A stretch of DNA of 64,000 bases from Janibacter indicus (lineage in GTDB: Bacteria > Actinomycetota > Actinomycetes > Actinomycetales > Dermatophilaceae). Below, piece after piece: positions 27,182-37,104 of the stretch (its first letter is position 1; every line of letters starts with the position of its first letter). The stretch is from assembly GCF_900176385.1 (NCBI RefSeq), contig NZ_FWXN01000008.1:124001-188000 (forward strand), written 5' to 3'. The position numbers and the translations under genes were made by a program. The notes under the pieces were generated by a model. The model ran no database searches and was not told the origin of the DNA. It worked only from the letters and a program-made list of their open reading frames with translations.

Positions 27182-28236
27182 TCGCCGCCTCCCGAGTAGG
27201 TGTAGTGACGGCGGCCGAGCAGCAGGAGGAAGACGGGTGCCCCGACCAGACCGGTGACCACGCTGAGCGGGATCTCCTGGGGCGCGACGACGGTCCGGGC
27301 AGCGACGTCGACCCAGAGCATGAAGAGGGCGCCACCGACCGCGGCGACCGGCAGGACGACGCGGTGCCGTGCCCCGACGACGATCCGGGCCAGGTGCGGG
27401 ACGACGAGACCGACGAAGCCGATCCCCCCGGACACCGCGACGAGCACGCCGACGAGCACGGAGACGAGGACGAAGAGGGCGATGCGCAGGGCCTTGACCG
27501 GCACGCCGAGCGCCGAGGCCACATCGGCGCCGGCCGCGAGCGCGTCGAGCCACGAGTGCAGCGCGACGAGCAGGAGCGTCGCCAGCACGACGACGATGAC
27601 CGACGGCAGGATCTGCTCCCACACCGAGCCGGAGAGGCTGCCGAGCAGCCAGAAGAGCACCGACTGGGTCGCGCGCGGGTCGGCGCTGAAGAAGACGAGG
27701 AAGCTCGAGACGGACGAGAAGGCGGCCGACATGACCACGCCCGTGAGCACGAGCCGAAGGGGGGTGATCCCGCCCTGGGCCATGGAGATCCCGAAGACGA
27801 GGGCGGTCGCGAGCAGGGCGCCGCCGAGGGCGCCGGCGGACAGCGCCCAGATGCCCAGACCGCTGAAGACCCCGAGGACGATGACGAGTGTGGCGCCGAC
27901 GCCGGCGCCCGAGGAGACCCCGAGCAGGTAGGGGTCGGCGAGCGGGTTTCGCACGAGCGTCTGCATGCACGCACCGGCGATGGACAGCCCCGCGCCGACG
28001 ACGACGGCCATGATGACGCGCGGCGCGCGCAACTCCCAGACGATCGTGTCGTAGGTCGGGTCGCTGCCCCGGCCGCCGGCGAGCCGCGCGCGCAGCACGT
28101 CGACGACGCCGGAGACGCTGAGCGGCTCGGAGCCGAAGGCGAGCGAGACCACCGCGCTCACCGCCGTCGCCACGACGAGCGCGACGAGGAGCGGGACGGC
28201 GGGGACACGTCGTCCGCCGGGACGGTCGTGGGACAC
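27178..28236 (-). CDS. btuC: Cobalamin-type ABC transporter permease
   Basis: 352-residue FecCD/BtuC permease with about nine or ten helices; typical blocks are LRAPRVIMAVVVGAGLSIAG, RNPLADPYLLGVSSGAGVGA, and GGIGFVGLVVPHLARIVVG. The GTG at 28236 has TGGAG eleven bases upstream; an in-frame ATG at 28254 lacks a ribosome site. First gene after the cobalamin riboswitch. Confidence 0.88.
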   Translation of the reverse strand: MSHDRPGGRRVPAVPLLVALVVATAVSAVVSLAFGSEPLSVSGVVDVLRARLAGGRGSDPTYDTIVWELRAPRVIMAVVVGAGLSIAGACMQTLVRNPLADPYLLGVSSGAGVGATLVIVLGVFSGLGIWALSAGALGGALLATALVFGISMAQGGITPLRLVLTGVVMSAAFSSVSSFLVFFSADPRATQSVLFWLLGSLSGSVWEQILPSVIVVVLATLLLVALHSWLDALAAGADVASALGVPVKALRIALFVLVSVLVGVLVAVSGGIGFVGLVVPHLARIVVGARHRVVLPVAAVGGALFMLWVDVAARTVVAPQEIPLSVVTGLVGAPVFLLLLGRRHYTYSGGGE

Positions 28237-28269
28237 CGGGGTCTCCAGGTGCATCGGGGGCCTGATCGC

Positions 28270-28450
28270 GAGGCCCGGTCGGATGTGACGAGCCAGCAGG
28301 TCTTCGGACTCGGGGTCATCCCGGCGGGGTGCCTTCCCGGGCTGGTTGCCCAGTGGCGTCGTACCCCGCCAGTCACCCTCACCGCTGCGCGACAGTCCCG
28401 GACTTGCACCGGGTTCCCTCTGCACTGGTGTGCGTCTGGCTCGCCCCCGA
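28270..28450 (-). ncRNA. Cobalamin riboswitch (AdoCbl-type leader)
   Basis: On the minus strand the leader has the conserved core in order: GGAACCCGGTGCAAGTCCGG (about 28398-28415), ACTGTCGCGCAGCGGT (28380-28397), GCCACTGG and GGGAAGGC (28330-28360), and the B12-box-like AGTCCGAAGACCTGCTGG (28293-28310). It lies 34 bases upstream of the permease start, so B12 should shut off translation or transcription of the importer. Exact limits are approximate. Confidence 0.92.
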
Positions 28451-28526
28451 CCCTACGACACCGCCAGCCGCGACCTCCCTTCGCCTCCTAGACTCGGGGC
28501 ACACCGCACGCACAGAGGGGACCACC

Positions 28527-30221
28527 ATGCGCGGACGCAGGACCTGGGGTGCGCTCGTCGCGCTGACGCTGACGGTGGGCGGCTGCTCGCTCATCGAGGG
28601 CAACGACGACGCGACCTCGTCGCCCACCTCGAGCAGCACCACGAGCCGGCCGAGCTCGACGCCGGCGCAGTCGAGCTTCGAGCTCTTCGACCCGCCGCGG
28701 GAGGGCCGCGACTGGGTGGTCCTCGTCGAGGACCCGGGCGACACCGACCAGGTCGCCGACGAGCTCGAGGCCGAGGGCCTCTCGCTCACCTCCGTCAACA
28801 CCGCGGTGGGCATGGTGACCCTGCGCAGCGAGGATGACGACGTGGCCGAGCGGGCGAAGGGGGTCGACGGCGTCACCGACGCGGTGACCGACCGCAGCGC
28901 CTCCTGGACCCCCGAGCCGCCTGCCGAGCCCGACCCGGGCGACACGACTCCCGCAGCGGACCTCCCTTCGCCCCCGGACGTGCCGGAGGGTGGCGACCCC
29001 CTCGACGGCTGGCTCTGGGGCATGGAGGCGGTCAATGCCCGCGGCGCCCACGAGGTGACTCCCGGGCGCCCCGAGGTGCGCGTCGGGGTCATGGACACCG
29101 GCATCGACGCCAGCCACCCCGACCTGGCGCCGGTGCTCGACAGGGGCCTGTCCAAGAGCTTCGTCAGCGACATCCCCGACATCGACGGCGAGTGCGAGCA
29201 CGAGAGCTGCATCGACCCCGTCGGCGAGGACGACGGCGGGCACGGCACCCACGTGGCCGGCACGATCGCCGCCGCGGCCAACGACCTCGGCGTCACCGGC
29301 GTGGCCCCGGGCGTGACGCTCGTCGACCTGCGGGCCGGGCAGGACGCCGGGCTCTTCTTCCTCGGCCCCACGGTCAACGCCCTGACCCACGCCGCCGACC
29401 AGCGGCTCGACGTGGTCAACATGAGCTTCTACGTCGACCCGTGGCTCTACGCCTGCGAGGGCGGGGCGCCGGGCGACAGCCCGGAGCAGGCCGCCTTCCA
29501 GGACGTCATGCTCGAGCTCGTCCACCGGTCGCTCGACCTCACCCATGAGGCCGGCGTGACCCTCGTGACCTCCGCTGGCAACGACGGCGCCGACATGGGC
29601 GACCCGAGCCGCGACAGCTCGAGCCCCAACTACGGCGGCGACCCGCGCAACCGGACCATCGACCCAAAGACCTGCGAGCGACTGCCGCTGGCCGGCGAGC
29701 ACGTCATCTCGGTCGCCTCGGTGGACGAGGGCAATGTGCGCTCGACCTTCAGCAACTGGACCTCGACGCCCGACGACGGCCTCGTCGACGTCGCCGCCCC
29801 CGGCGGCGAGGAGACCTCGGGCCGCGGCGGCATCCTCTCCGCGGCCTCGCGCTCCGTGGTCACGGCCGAGGGCCTCGTCGACGCCGAGGGCCGGGTCACC
29901 GAGACCGGCGCCGACATCGTCGTGCGCAGCTGCCCCGAGTCGATCAGCGGCAACGACCCCGACCCCGACGGCCGGTGCGGCCTCTACGTCTGGAACCAGG
30001 GCACCTCGATGGCCTCGCCCCACGCCTCGGGCGTCGCCGCGCTGATCATCAGCGCCCACGGCGACCGGATGGCCCCGGACGACGTGGCCGAGCGGCTCGG
30101 CGAGAGCGCCACCGAGATCCCCTGCCCCGATGACGAAGGGAGCGTGCGTTGCGTCGGCGACGACCAGCGCAACGGCATCTTCGGCGAGGGCGTCGTCAAC
30201 GCCGACCGGGCGGTGCGCTGA
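28527..30221 (+). CDS. S8 subtilisin-like serine protease lipoprotein
   Basis: 564 residues. Lipobox VGGCS with Cys20, a Ser/Thr linker, a propeptide-like inhibitor region (about 50-125), a Pro-rich linker and then the peptidase domain. The catalytic triad is complete: Asp190 in GVMDTGIDASHP, His239 in GGHGTHVAGT and Ser494 in GTSMASPHASG. Several cysteines (for example ECEHESC) suggest disulfides. Expected to be tethered to the outer membrane face; substrate unknown. The ATG follows GAGGGG. No mycosin-type C-terminal membrane helix is present, so it is not a type VII mycosin. Confidence 0.9.
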   Translation: MRGRRTWGALVALTLTVGGCSLIEGNDDATSSPTSSSTTSRPSSTPAQSSFELFDPPREGRDWVVLVEDPGDTDQVADELEAEGLSLTSVNTAVGMVTLRSEDDDVAERAKGVDGVTDAVTDRSASWTPEPPAEPDPGDTTPAADLPSPPDVPEGGDPLDGWLWGMEAVNARGAHEVTPGRPEVRVGVMDTGIDASHPDLAPVLDRGLSKSFVSDIPDIDGECEHESCIDPVGEDDGGHGTHVAGTIAAAANDLGVTGVAPGVTLVDLRAGQDAGLFFLGPTVNALTHAADQRLDVVNMSFYVDPWLYACEGGAPGDSPEQAAFQDVMLELVHRSLDLTHEAGVTLVTSAGNDGADMGDPSRDSSSPNYGGDPRNRTIDPKTCERLPLAGEHVISVASVDEGNVRSTFSNWTSTPDDGLVDVAAPGGEETSGRGGILSAASRSVVTAEGLVDAEGRVTETGADIVVRSCPESISGNDPDPDGRCGLYVWNQGTSMASPHASGVAALIISAHGDRMAPDDVAERLGESATEIPCPDDEGSVRCVGDDQRNGIFGEGVVNADRAVR

Positions 30222-30228
30222 CCCCTCC

Positions 30229-30266
30229 CGGTCGCTGAGGAGGTCGCGCAGCGACCGTCTCGAAGC
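30229..30266. repeat. Intergenic hairpin repeat between convergent protease genes
   Basis: GGTCGCTG (30230-30237) pairs with CAGCGACC (30249-30256) around an 11-base loop, and GTCTCGAAG follows. From memory, units of the form GGTCGCTGAGGAG...CTCGAAG recur between genes in many actinobacterial genomes. Only one copy is visible in this window, so its repeat nature is recalled, not shown. It may serve as a bidirectional terminator for the S8 protease and marP. Confidence 0.5.
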
Positions 30267-30272
30267 GCTGCC

Positions 30273-31466
30273 TCAGCGCACGCACTCCCCCGTGTCGACG
30301 GCCGCCCCGGCCCGCAGGCCGGCCTCGACCACCGGGCGGGTCTCCTCGAGGGTGAGCACGTAGCCGGTGCGCTCGTCGGTGGGTGACTTCGCGAAGACCG
30401 TGCCCACGACCTGGCCCGTCGGGGACAGGAGCGGGCCACCCGAGTTGCCCTGCTGGACCCGCGCGTGGATCGAGTAGATGTCGCGGGTGACGCCAAGGGA
30501 GCCGTCGATGCCGGCTCCGCGGGCTTGCAGGACGTCGCGGACCCGGCCGGCCTCGCGATCGTAGGGGCCGCCGAGCGGGAACCCGGCGACGACGACGTCG
30601 TCGCCGTGGGCCTGCCGCTCGCCGGTGGGCAGTGCCGGCGCCTCGAGGTCTGGCACGGCGAGGACCGCGACATCGCGCCTGGGGTCGAAGGCGACGGTCG
30701 TCGCGGCATAGGAGCGACCGGTGCCGCCGACCTGGACCCGGGGCCGGTCGACGCCGGCGACGACGTGCGCATTGGTCACCACCCGCTGGTCGGCGGCCAC
30801 CCACCCGCTGCCGGTCTGGGTGCGACCGCAGGCGCCGCCCGCGACCCGGACGACCGACTGGCCGGCCGCCTCGATGCCGCGCCCCTGCGTCACCCCCTCG
30901 GCCGGGGCCTCGACGGGCCGGATCTCCTCGGGGGCCACGCCCGCGAAGACCCGCGGCAGCCCGCTGTCGAGCGAGCGGTAGGCGCCCGCGACGGCCCGGT
31001 CCGCCGACGCCGGCATCACGCGGTCGATGCCCTGCAGGACCCGGGAGTCGGAGACGGCCTGTGGCGTCGACGAGAGCCCGCCGACGACCGCGGACGCGGC
31101 CAGCCACACGAGCCCCGCGCCGACGACGAGGGCGCCGGCCGCACCGAGGAGGGAGTCGGTCACGCGCGCCGAGCGGCTCTCGAGACGGGATCGCCAGCGT
31201 GCCCCGATCGCGGCCCCGAACTGCTGGCCGAGCACCGCCGCGACGGCGGCACCGCCGACGAGGAGGGCGATTCGGGCGGCCGGGTCACCGTCGGCCGGCG
31301 ACCACCGGTCGAGCAGGGGCGGCAGGCCCCAGAGGGCGAGCAGCCCACCGCCGAGCAGCCCCACCAGCGCCAGCGCTCCGGCGACCAGCCCGGCGCGGTA
31401 CATGCCCGCGGCGTAGAGGGCGAGCGCGAGCACGAGGACCAGGTCGAGGGCGAGGGCTGAGGTCAC
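30273..31466 (-). CDS. marP: MarP-like acid-resistance membrane serine protease
   Basis: 397 residues, the same length as mycobacterial MarP. Four hydrophobic segments form an N-terminal CvpA-like membrane domain (about 1-130); the rest is an extracytoplasmic trypsin-like protease. The triad is His234 (VVTNAHVVAG), Asp265 (RRDVAVL) and Ser342 (QQGNSGGPLL); Cys213 and the C-terminal Cys may form the redox disulfide known from MarP. In mycobacteria it cleaves the peptidoglycan hydrolase RipA and is needed at low pH. GTG start after AGGAGCG. Confidence 0.9.
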   Translation of the reverse strand: MTSALALDLVLVLALALYAAGMYRAGLVAGALALVGLLGGGLLALWGLPPLLDRWSPADGDPAARIALLVGGAAVAAVLGQQFGAAIGARWRSRLESRSARVTDSLLGAAGALVVGAGLVWLAASAVVGGLSSTPQAVSDSRVLQGIDRVMPASADRAVAGAYRSLDSGLPRVFAGVAPEEIRPVEAPAEGVTQGRGIEAAGQSVVRVAGGACGRTQTGSGWVAADQRVVTNAHVVAGVDRPRVQVGGTGRSYAATTVAFDPRRDVAVLAVPDLEAPALPTGERQAHGDDVVVAGFPLGGPYDREAGRVRDVLQARGAGIDGSLGVTRDIYSIHARVQQGNSGGPLLSPTGQVVGTVFAKSPTDERTGYVLTLEETRPVVEAGLRAGAAVDTGECVR

Positions 31467-31490
31467 AGTGCGCTCCTGGGTGCAGGTGGG

Positions 31491-31563
31491 TGGGCCCCGT
31501 GGGACTCGAACCCACAACCTACGGATTAAAAGTCCGCAGCTCTGCCAATTGAGCTAGAGGCCC
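31491..31563 (-). tRNA. tRNA-Lys (anticodon TTT)
   Basis: Minus-strand cloverleaf: acceptor GGGCCTC/GGGGCCC, D-arm GCTC...GAGC, anticodon loop CTTTTAA in a GCGGA/TCCGT stem, T-arm GTGGG-TTCGAGT-CCCAC, discriminator A. CCA is not encoded. 25 bases upstream of marP on the same strand. Confidence 0.97.
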
Positions 31564-31713
31564 GGCGCGCACAGCGTAGTAGCCCGGACGAGGGCCGGCG
31601 GCGGCGCTCGCTTCGCTCCGTCCTCAGGTGTCTCTTTGCCCAGCCGACGTGATCTGCGGCACAGTGGCCTGATGCCCCGCGGAGACCCTGCGGGCCGAGC
31701 CCGAGAGGACGCG

Positions 31714-32970
31714 ATGAGCACCCTGGATCCCGCGCCGAAGAAGGTCGCCGTCATCGGCGCCGGCATGGTCGGACTGTCCACCGCCTGGTTCCTGCAGGAG
31801 CACGGTGTCGAGGTCGAGGTCCTCGACCGGGACGGCGTCGCCGCCGGCTCCTCGTGGGGCAATGCCGGCTGGATCACCCCCGGCATCTCCACGCCGCTGC
31901 CGGACCCGGCCGTCCTCTCCTACGGGATCAAGGCGGTCATCTCCCCCGCGTCCCCGGTCTACGTGCCGGTGACGGCCGACCCGCGGCTGCTGCGCTTCCT
32001 CGCGACCTTCACCCGCAACAGCACGATGCGGCGGTGGAGCCGCTCGATGCGTGCCCTCGTGCCGATCAACGGTCACGCGATCAGTGCCTTCGAGGACCTC
32101 GCCGCTGGCGGCGTGGACTCCCCTGCGCGAGAGGCGCGCTCGTTCATCGCGGGCTACGAGACCAAGGAGCAGACCGAGTTCCTGCTCACCGAGCTCGAGC
32201 ACATCGCCGACTCCGGTCAGGACGTCGGCTTCGAGGAGCTCACCGGCGACGAGGTCCGCGCCGCCGAGCCGACCTTCTCCGACCGGATCGGCGCCGGCAT
32301 CCGACTGCTCGGCCAGCGTTACCTCAACCCCGGCGAGTACGTCGCGGCCCTCGCCGACTCGGTGCGGGCGCGTGGCGGCACGATCCGCGAGGGCGCCGAG
32401 GTCACCGGCATCACCGACGAGACGAAGGGGGTGCGCCTGGCCGTCCGCGGCGGCGGCGACGAGCGCTTCGACCGGGTCGTCGTCGCCACCGGCACCTGGC
32501 TCGACCACCTCGCCCGCCCCTTCGGCGTGCGCATGCACGTCCAGGCCGGCCGCGGCTACAGCTTCAGCGTGCCGATCGACCACACCCCGCAGGGCCCGGT
32601 CTACCTGCCCGCCCAGCGCGTCGCCTGCACGCCCCTGGGCGACCGGCTCCGGGTCGCCGGGTTGATGGAGTTCCGCAAGCCCGACGCGGCGCTCGACCCG
32701 CGCCGGATCACCGCGATCGTCGACGCGGCCCGCCCCTACCTCACCGGCGTCGACCTCGACGACCGGCAGGACGAGTGGGTCGGCTCGCGCCCGTGCACCT
32801 CCGACGGGCTGCCGCTCATCGGCGTGACGAGCTCCCCGCGGGTGTGCGTCGCCGGCGGCCACGGCATGTGGGGCATCACGCTCGGCCCGGCCACCGGCCG
32901 CCTGCTCGCCGAGGCGATGGTCACCGGTCGTCCGGCGGCGGAGCTGACCCCCTTCGACCCCCTGCGCTGA
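31714..32970 (+). CDS. FAD-dependent amino-acid oxidoreductase (DadA-like)
   Basis: 418 residues, DAO superfamily. N-terminal dinucleotide-binding motif VAVIGAGMVGLSTAWFLQEH, DadA-typical GSSWGNAGWITPG, and C-terminal FAD contacts RPCTSDGLPLIG and GHGMWGITLGPATGRLLAE. Most like D-amino-acid dehydrogenase subunits that oxidise D-amino acids to 2-oxo acids at the membrane face, but substrate cannot be read from sequence. The ATG at 31714 follows GAGAGGA. Monocistronic. Confidence 0.87.
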   Translation: MSTLDPAPKKVAVIGAGMVGLSTAWFLQEHGVEVEVLDRDGVAAGSSWGNAGWITPGISTPLPDPAVLSYGIKAVISPASPVYVPVTADPRLLRFLATFTRNSTMRRWSRSMRALVPINGHAISAFEDLAAGGVDSPAREARSFIAGYETKEQTEFLLTELEHIADSGQDVGFEELTGDEVRAAEPTFSDRIGAGIRLLGQRYLNPGEYVAALADSVRARGGTIREGAEVTGITDETKGVRLAVRGGGDERFDRVVVATGTWLDHLARPFGVRMHVQAGRGYSFSVPIDHTPQGPVYLPAQRVACTPLGDRLRVAGLMEFRKPDAALDPRRITAIVDAARPYLTGVDLDDRQDEWVGSRPCTSDGLPLIGVTSSPRVCVAGGHGMWGITLGPATGRLLAEAMVTGRPAAELTPFDPLR

Positions 32971-33035
32971 GCGACGGGTCGGTGTACGAGGGTGAGCCCC
33001 GGCGCACCGCGATACATCAACTCGGCTGCGAGAGG

Positions 33036-35770
<2,735 letters not shown>

Positions 35771-35774
35771 CGTC

Positions 35775-36824
35775 GTGAGGTCCCTCGAGCCGCTGCAGGC
35801 GCCCGTCGACCCGGTCGAGGCGCTGCGCCGGGTCGGCTTCCTCCTCGAGCGCTCCCGGCAGCACAGCCGGCGGGTCGAGGCCTTCCGCGGGGCCGTGGCC
35901 GTCCTGCGCGACCTCGACGAAGGGGAGGTCCGCCAGCGGGTCGAGGACGGCACCGTCACCGAGCTCGCCGGCATCGGTACGTCCACCGCCGGCGTCATCG
36001 AGCAGGCCGTGCGCGGCGAGCTGCCCGACTACCTCGTCCGGCAGCAGGAGGAGCACGGCGGGCCGCTCGTCGAAGGCGGCGAGGACTACGCCGCGGCGAT
36101 CATCGGCGACTGCCACCTGCACTCCGACTGGTCCGACGGCGGCAGCCCGATCGACGAGATGGTCCTCACCGCCGTCGAGCTGGGCCAGGAGTGGATGGTG
36201 CTCACCGACCACTCGCCGCGGCTGCGGATCGCGGGCGGCCTGTCGGCGCAGCGCCTCGGTCAGCAGCTGCAGCTCCTCGCGGCGATCGACGACTCGCTCG
36301 GCGACGCCTTCACCGTCATGTCCGGCATCGAGGTCGACATCCTCGACGACGGCGACCTCGACCAGACGCCCGAGATGCTCGACCGGCTCGACCTCGTCAC
36401 CGCCTCGGTCCACTCGAAGCTCAAGATGTCCAGGGCCCCGATGACCCGGCGCATGGTCGCCGCCGTGAGCAACCCGCGGGTCAACGTCCTCGGCCACTGC
36501 ACCGGCCGCCTCGTCACCGGTTCCCGGGGGACGCGGCCGCAGAGCGACTTCGACGCCCGCGCGGTCTTCGAGGCGTGCGCCGAGCACGACGTCGCCGTCG
36601 AGATCAACTCCCGGCCCGAGCGCTGCGACCCGCCGGACGAGCTCGTCGCCCTGGCCCTCGAGATCGGCTGCCTCTTCGCCGTCGACTCCGACGCGCACGC
36701 CCCCGGGCAGCTGGAGATGAAGGCCTACGGGGCCGAGCGCGCCGAGCGCCTCGGGGTGCCCCTGGACCGCATCGTCACGACGTGGGACGCCGACCGTCTG
36801 CGGGCCTGGGCACGGCCCGGATGA
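35775..36824 (+). CDS. PHP-domain phosphoesterase with PolX-like helix-hairpin region
   Basis: 349 residues from GTG. Residues 1-95 resemble the HhH segment of PolX-type polymerases (VGFLLERSRQHSRRVEAFRG and LAGIGTSTAGVIEQAV). From about 110 there is a PHP domain with metal ligands in GDCHLHSDWSDG, LTDHSPRLRIAGG, SGIEVDI, ASVHSKL, LGHCTGR and VDSDAHAP. There is no polymerase nucleotidyl-transferase core, so it may be a DNA 3'-phosphatase/exonuclease or other phosphoesterase. It follows guaB1 by 4 bases, so probably cotranscribed. Confidence 0.8.
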   Translation: MRSLEPLQAPVDPVEALRRVGFLLERSRQHSRRVEAFRGAVAVLRDLDEGEVRQRVEDGTVTELAGIGTSTAGVIEQAVRGELPDYLVRQQEEHGGPLVEGGEDYAAAIIGDCHLHSDWSDGGSPIDEMVLTAVELGQEWMVLTDHSPRLRIAGGLSAQRLGQQLQLLAAIDDSLGDAFTVMSGIEVDILDDGDLDQTPEMLDRLDLVTASVHSKLKMSRAPMTRRMVAAVSNPRVNVLGHCTGRLVTGSRGTRPQSDFDARAVFEACAEHDVAVEINSRPERCDPPDELVALALEIGCLFAVDSDAHAPGQLEMKAYGAERAERLGVPLDRIVTTWDADRLRAWARPG

Positions 36825-36921
36825 CTCGTTTTGGCGATCCGGCTCGAGTCTGCGTATGCTTTCCGAGTCCTCGACGGATTCGGGTGCTGCCTGCTGCGTA
36901 GCGAGGGGTTCTCGGAGACGG

Positions 36922-36994
36922 GTCCCCATCGTCTAGCGGCCTAGGACCCCGCCCTTTCACGGCGGTAGCACGGGTTCGAATCCCGTTGGGGATA
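36922..36994 (+). tRNA. tRNA-Glu (anticodon TTC)
   Basis: Acceptor GTCCCCA/TGGGGAT with a G-U end pair, anticodon loop CTTTCAC, T-arm CGGG-TTCGAAT-CCCG, discriminator A. First of a Glu-Asp-Phe cluster. Confidence 0.96.
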
Positions 36995-37030
36995 CGCACA
37001 GCAGTATCGTGCACATGCCTTGCACACCAA

Positions 37031-37104
37031 GGCCCTGTAGCGCAGTTGGTTAGCGCGCCGCCCTGTCACGGCGGAGGTCGCGGGTTCGAGTCCCGTCAGG
37101 GTCG
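37031..37104 (+). tRNA. tRNA-Asp (anticodon GTC)
   Basis: Acceptor GGCCCTG/CAGGGTC, anticodon loop CTGTCAC, T-arm CGGG-TTCGAGT-CCCG, discriminator G. The serine recombinase reading frame of the element ends inside its antisense strand. Confidence 0.97.

Noticed and set aside
28527-30221. Type VII secretion mycosin
   Set aside because: It is a subtilase but is a lipoprotein without the C-terminal membrane helix, and no ESX genes are near.
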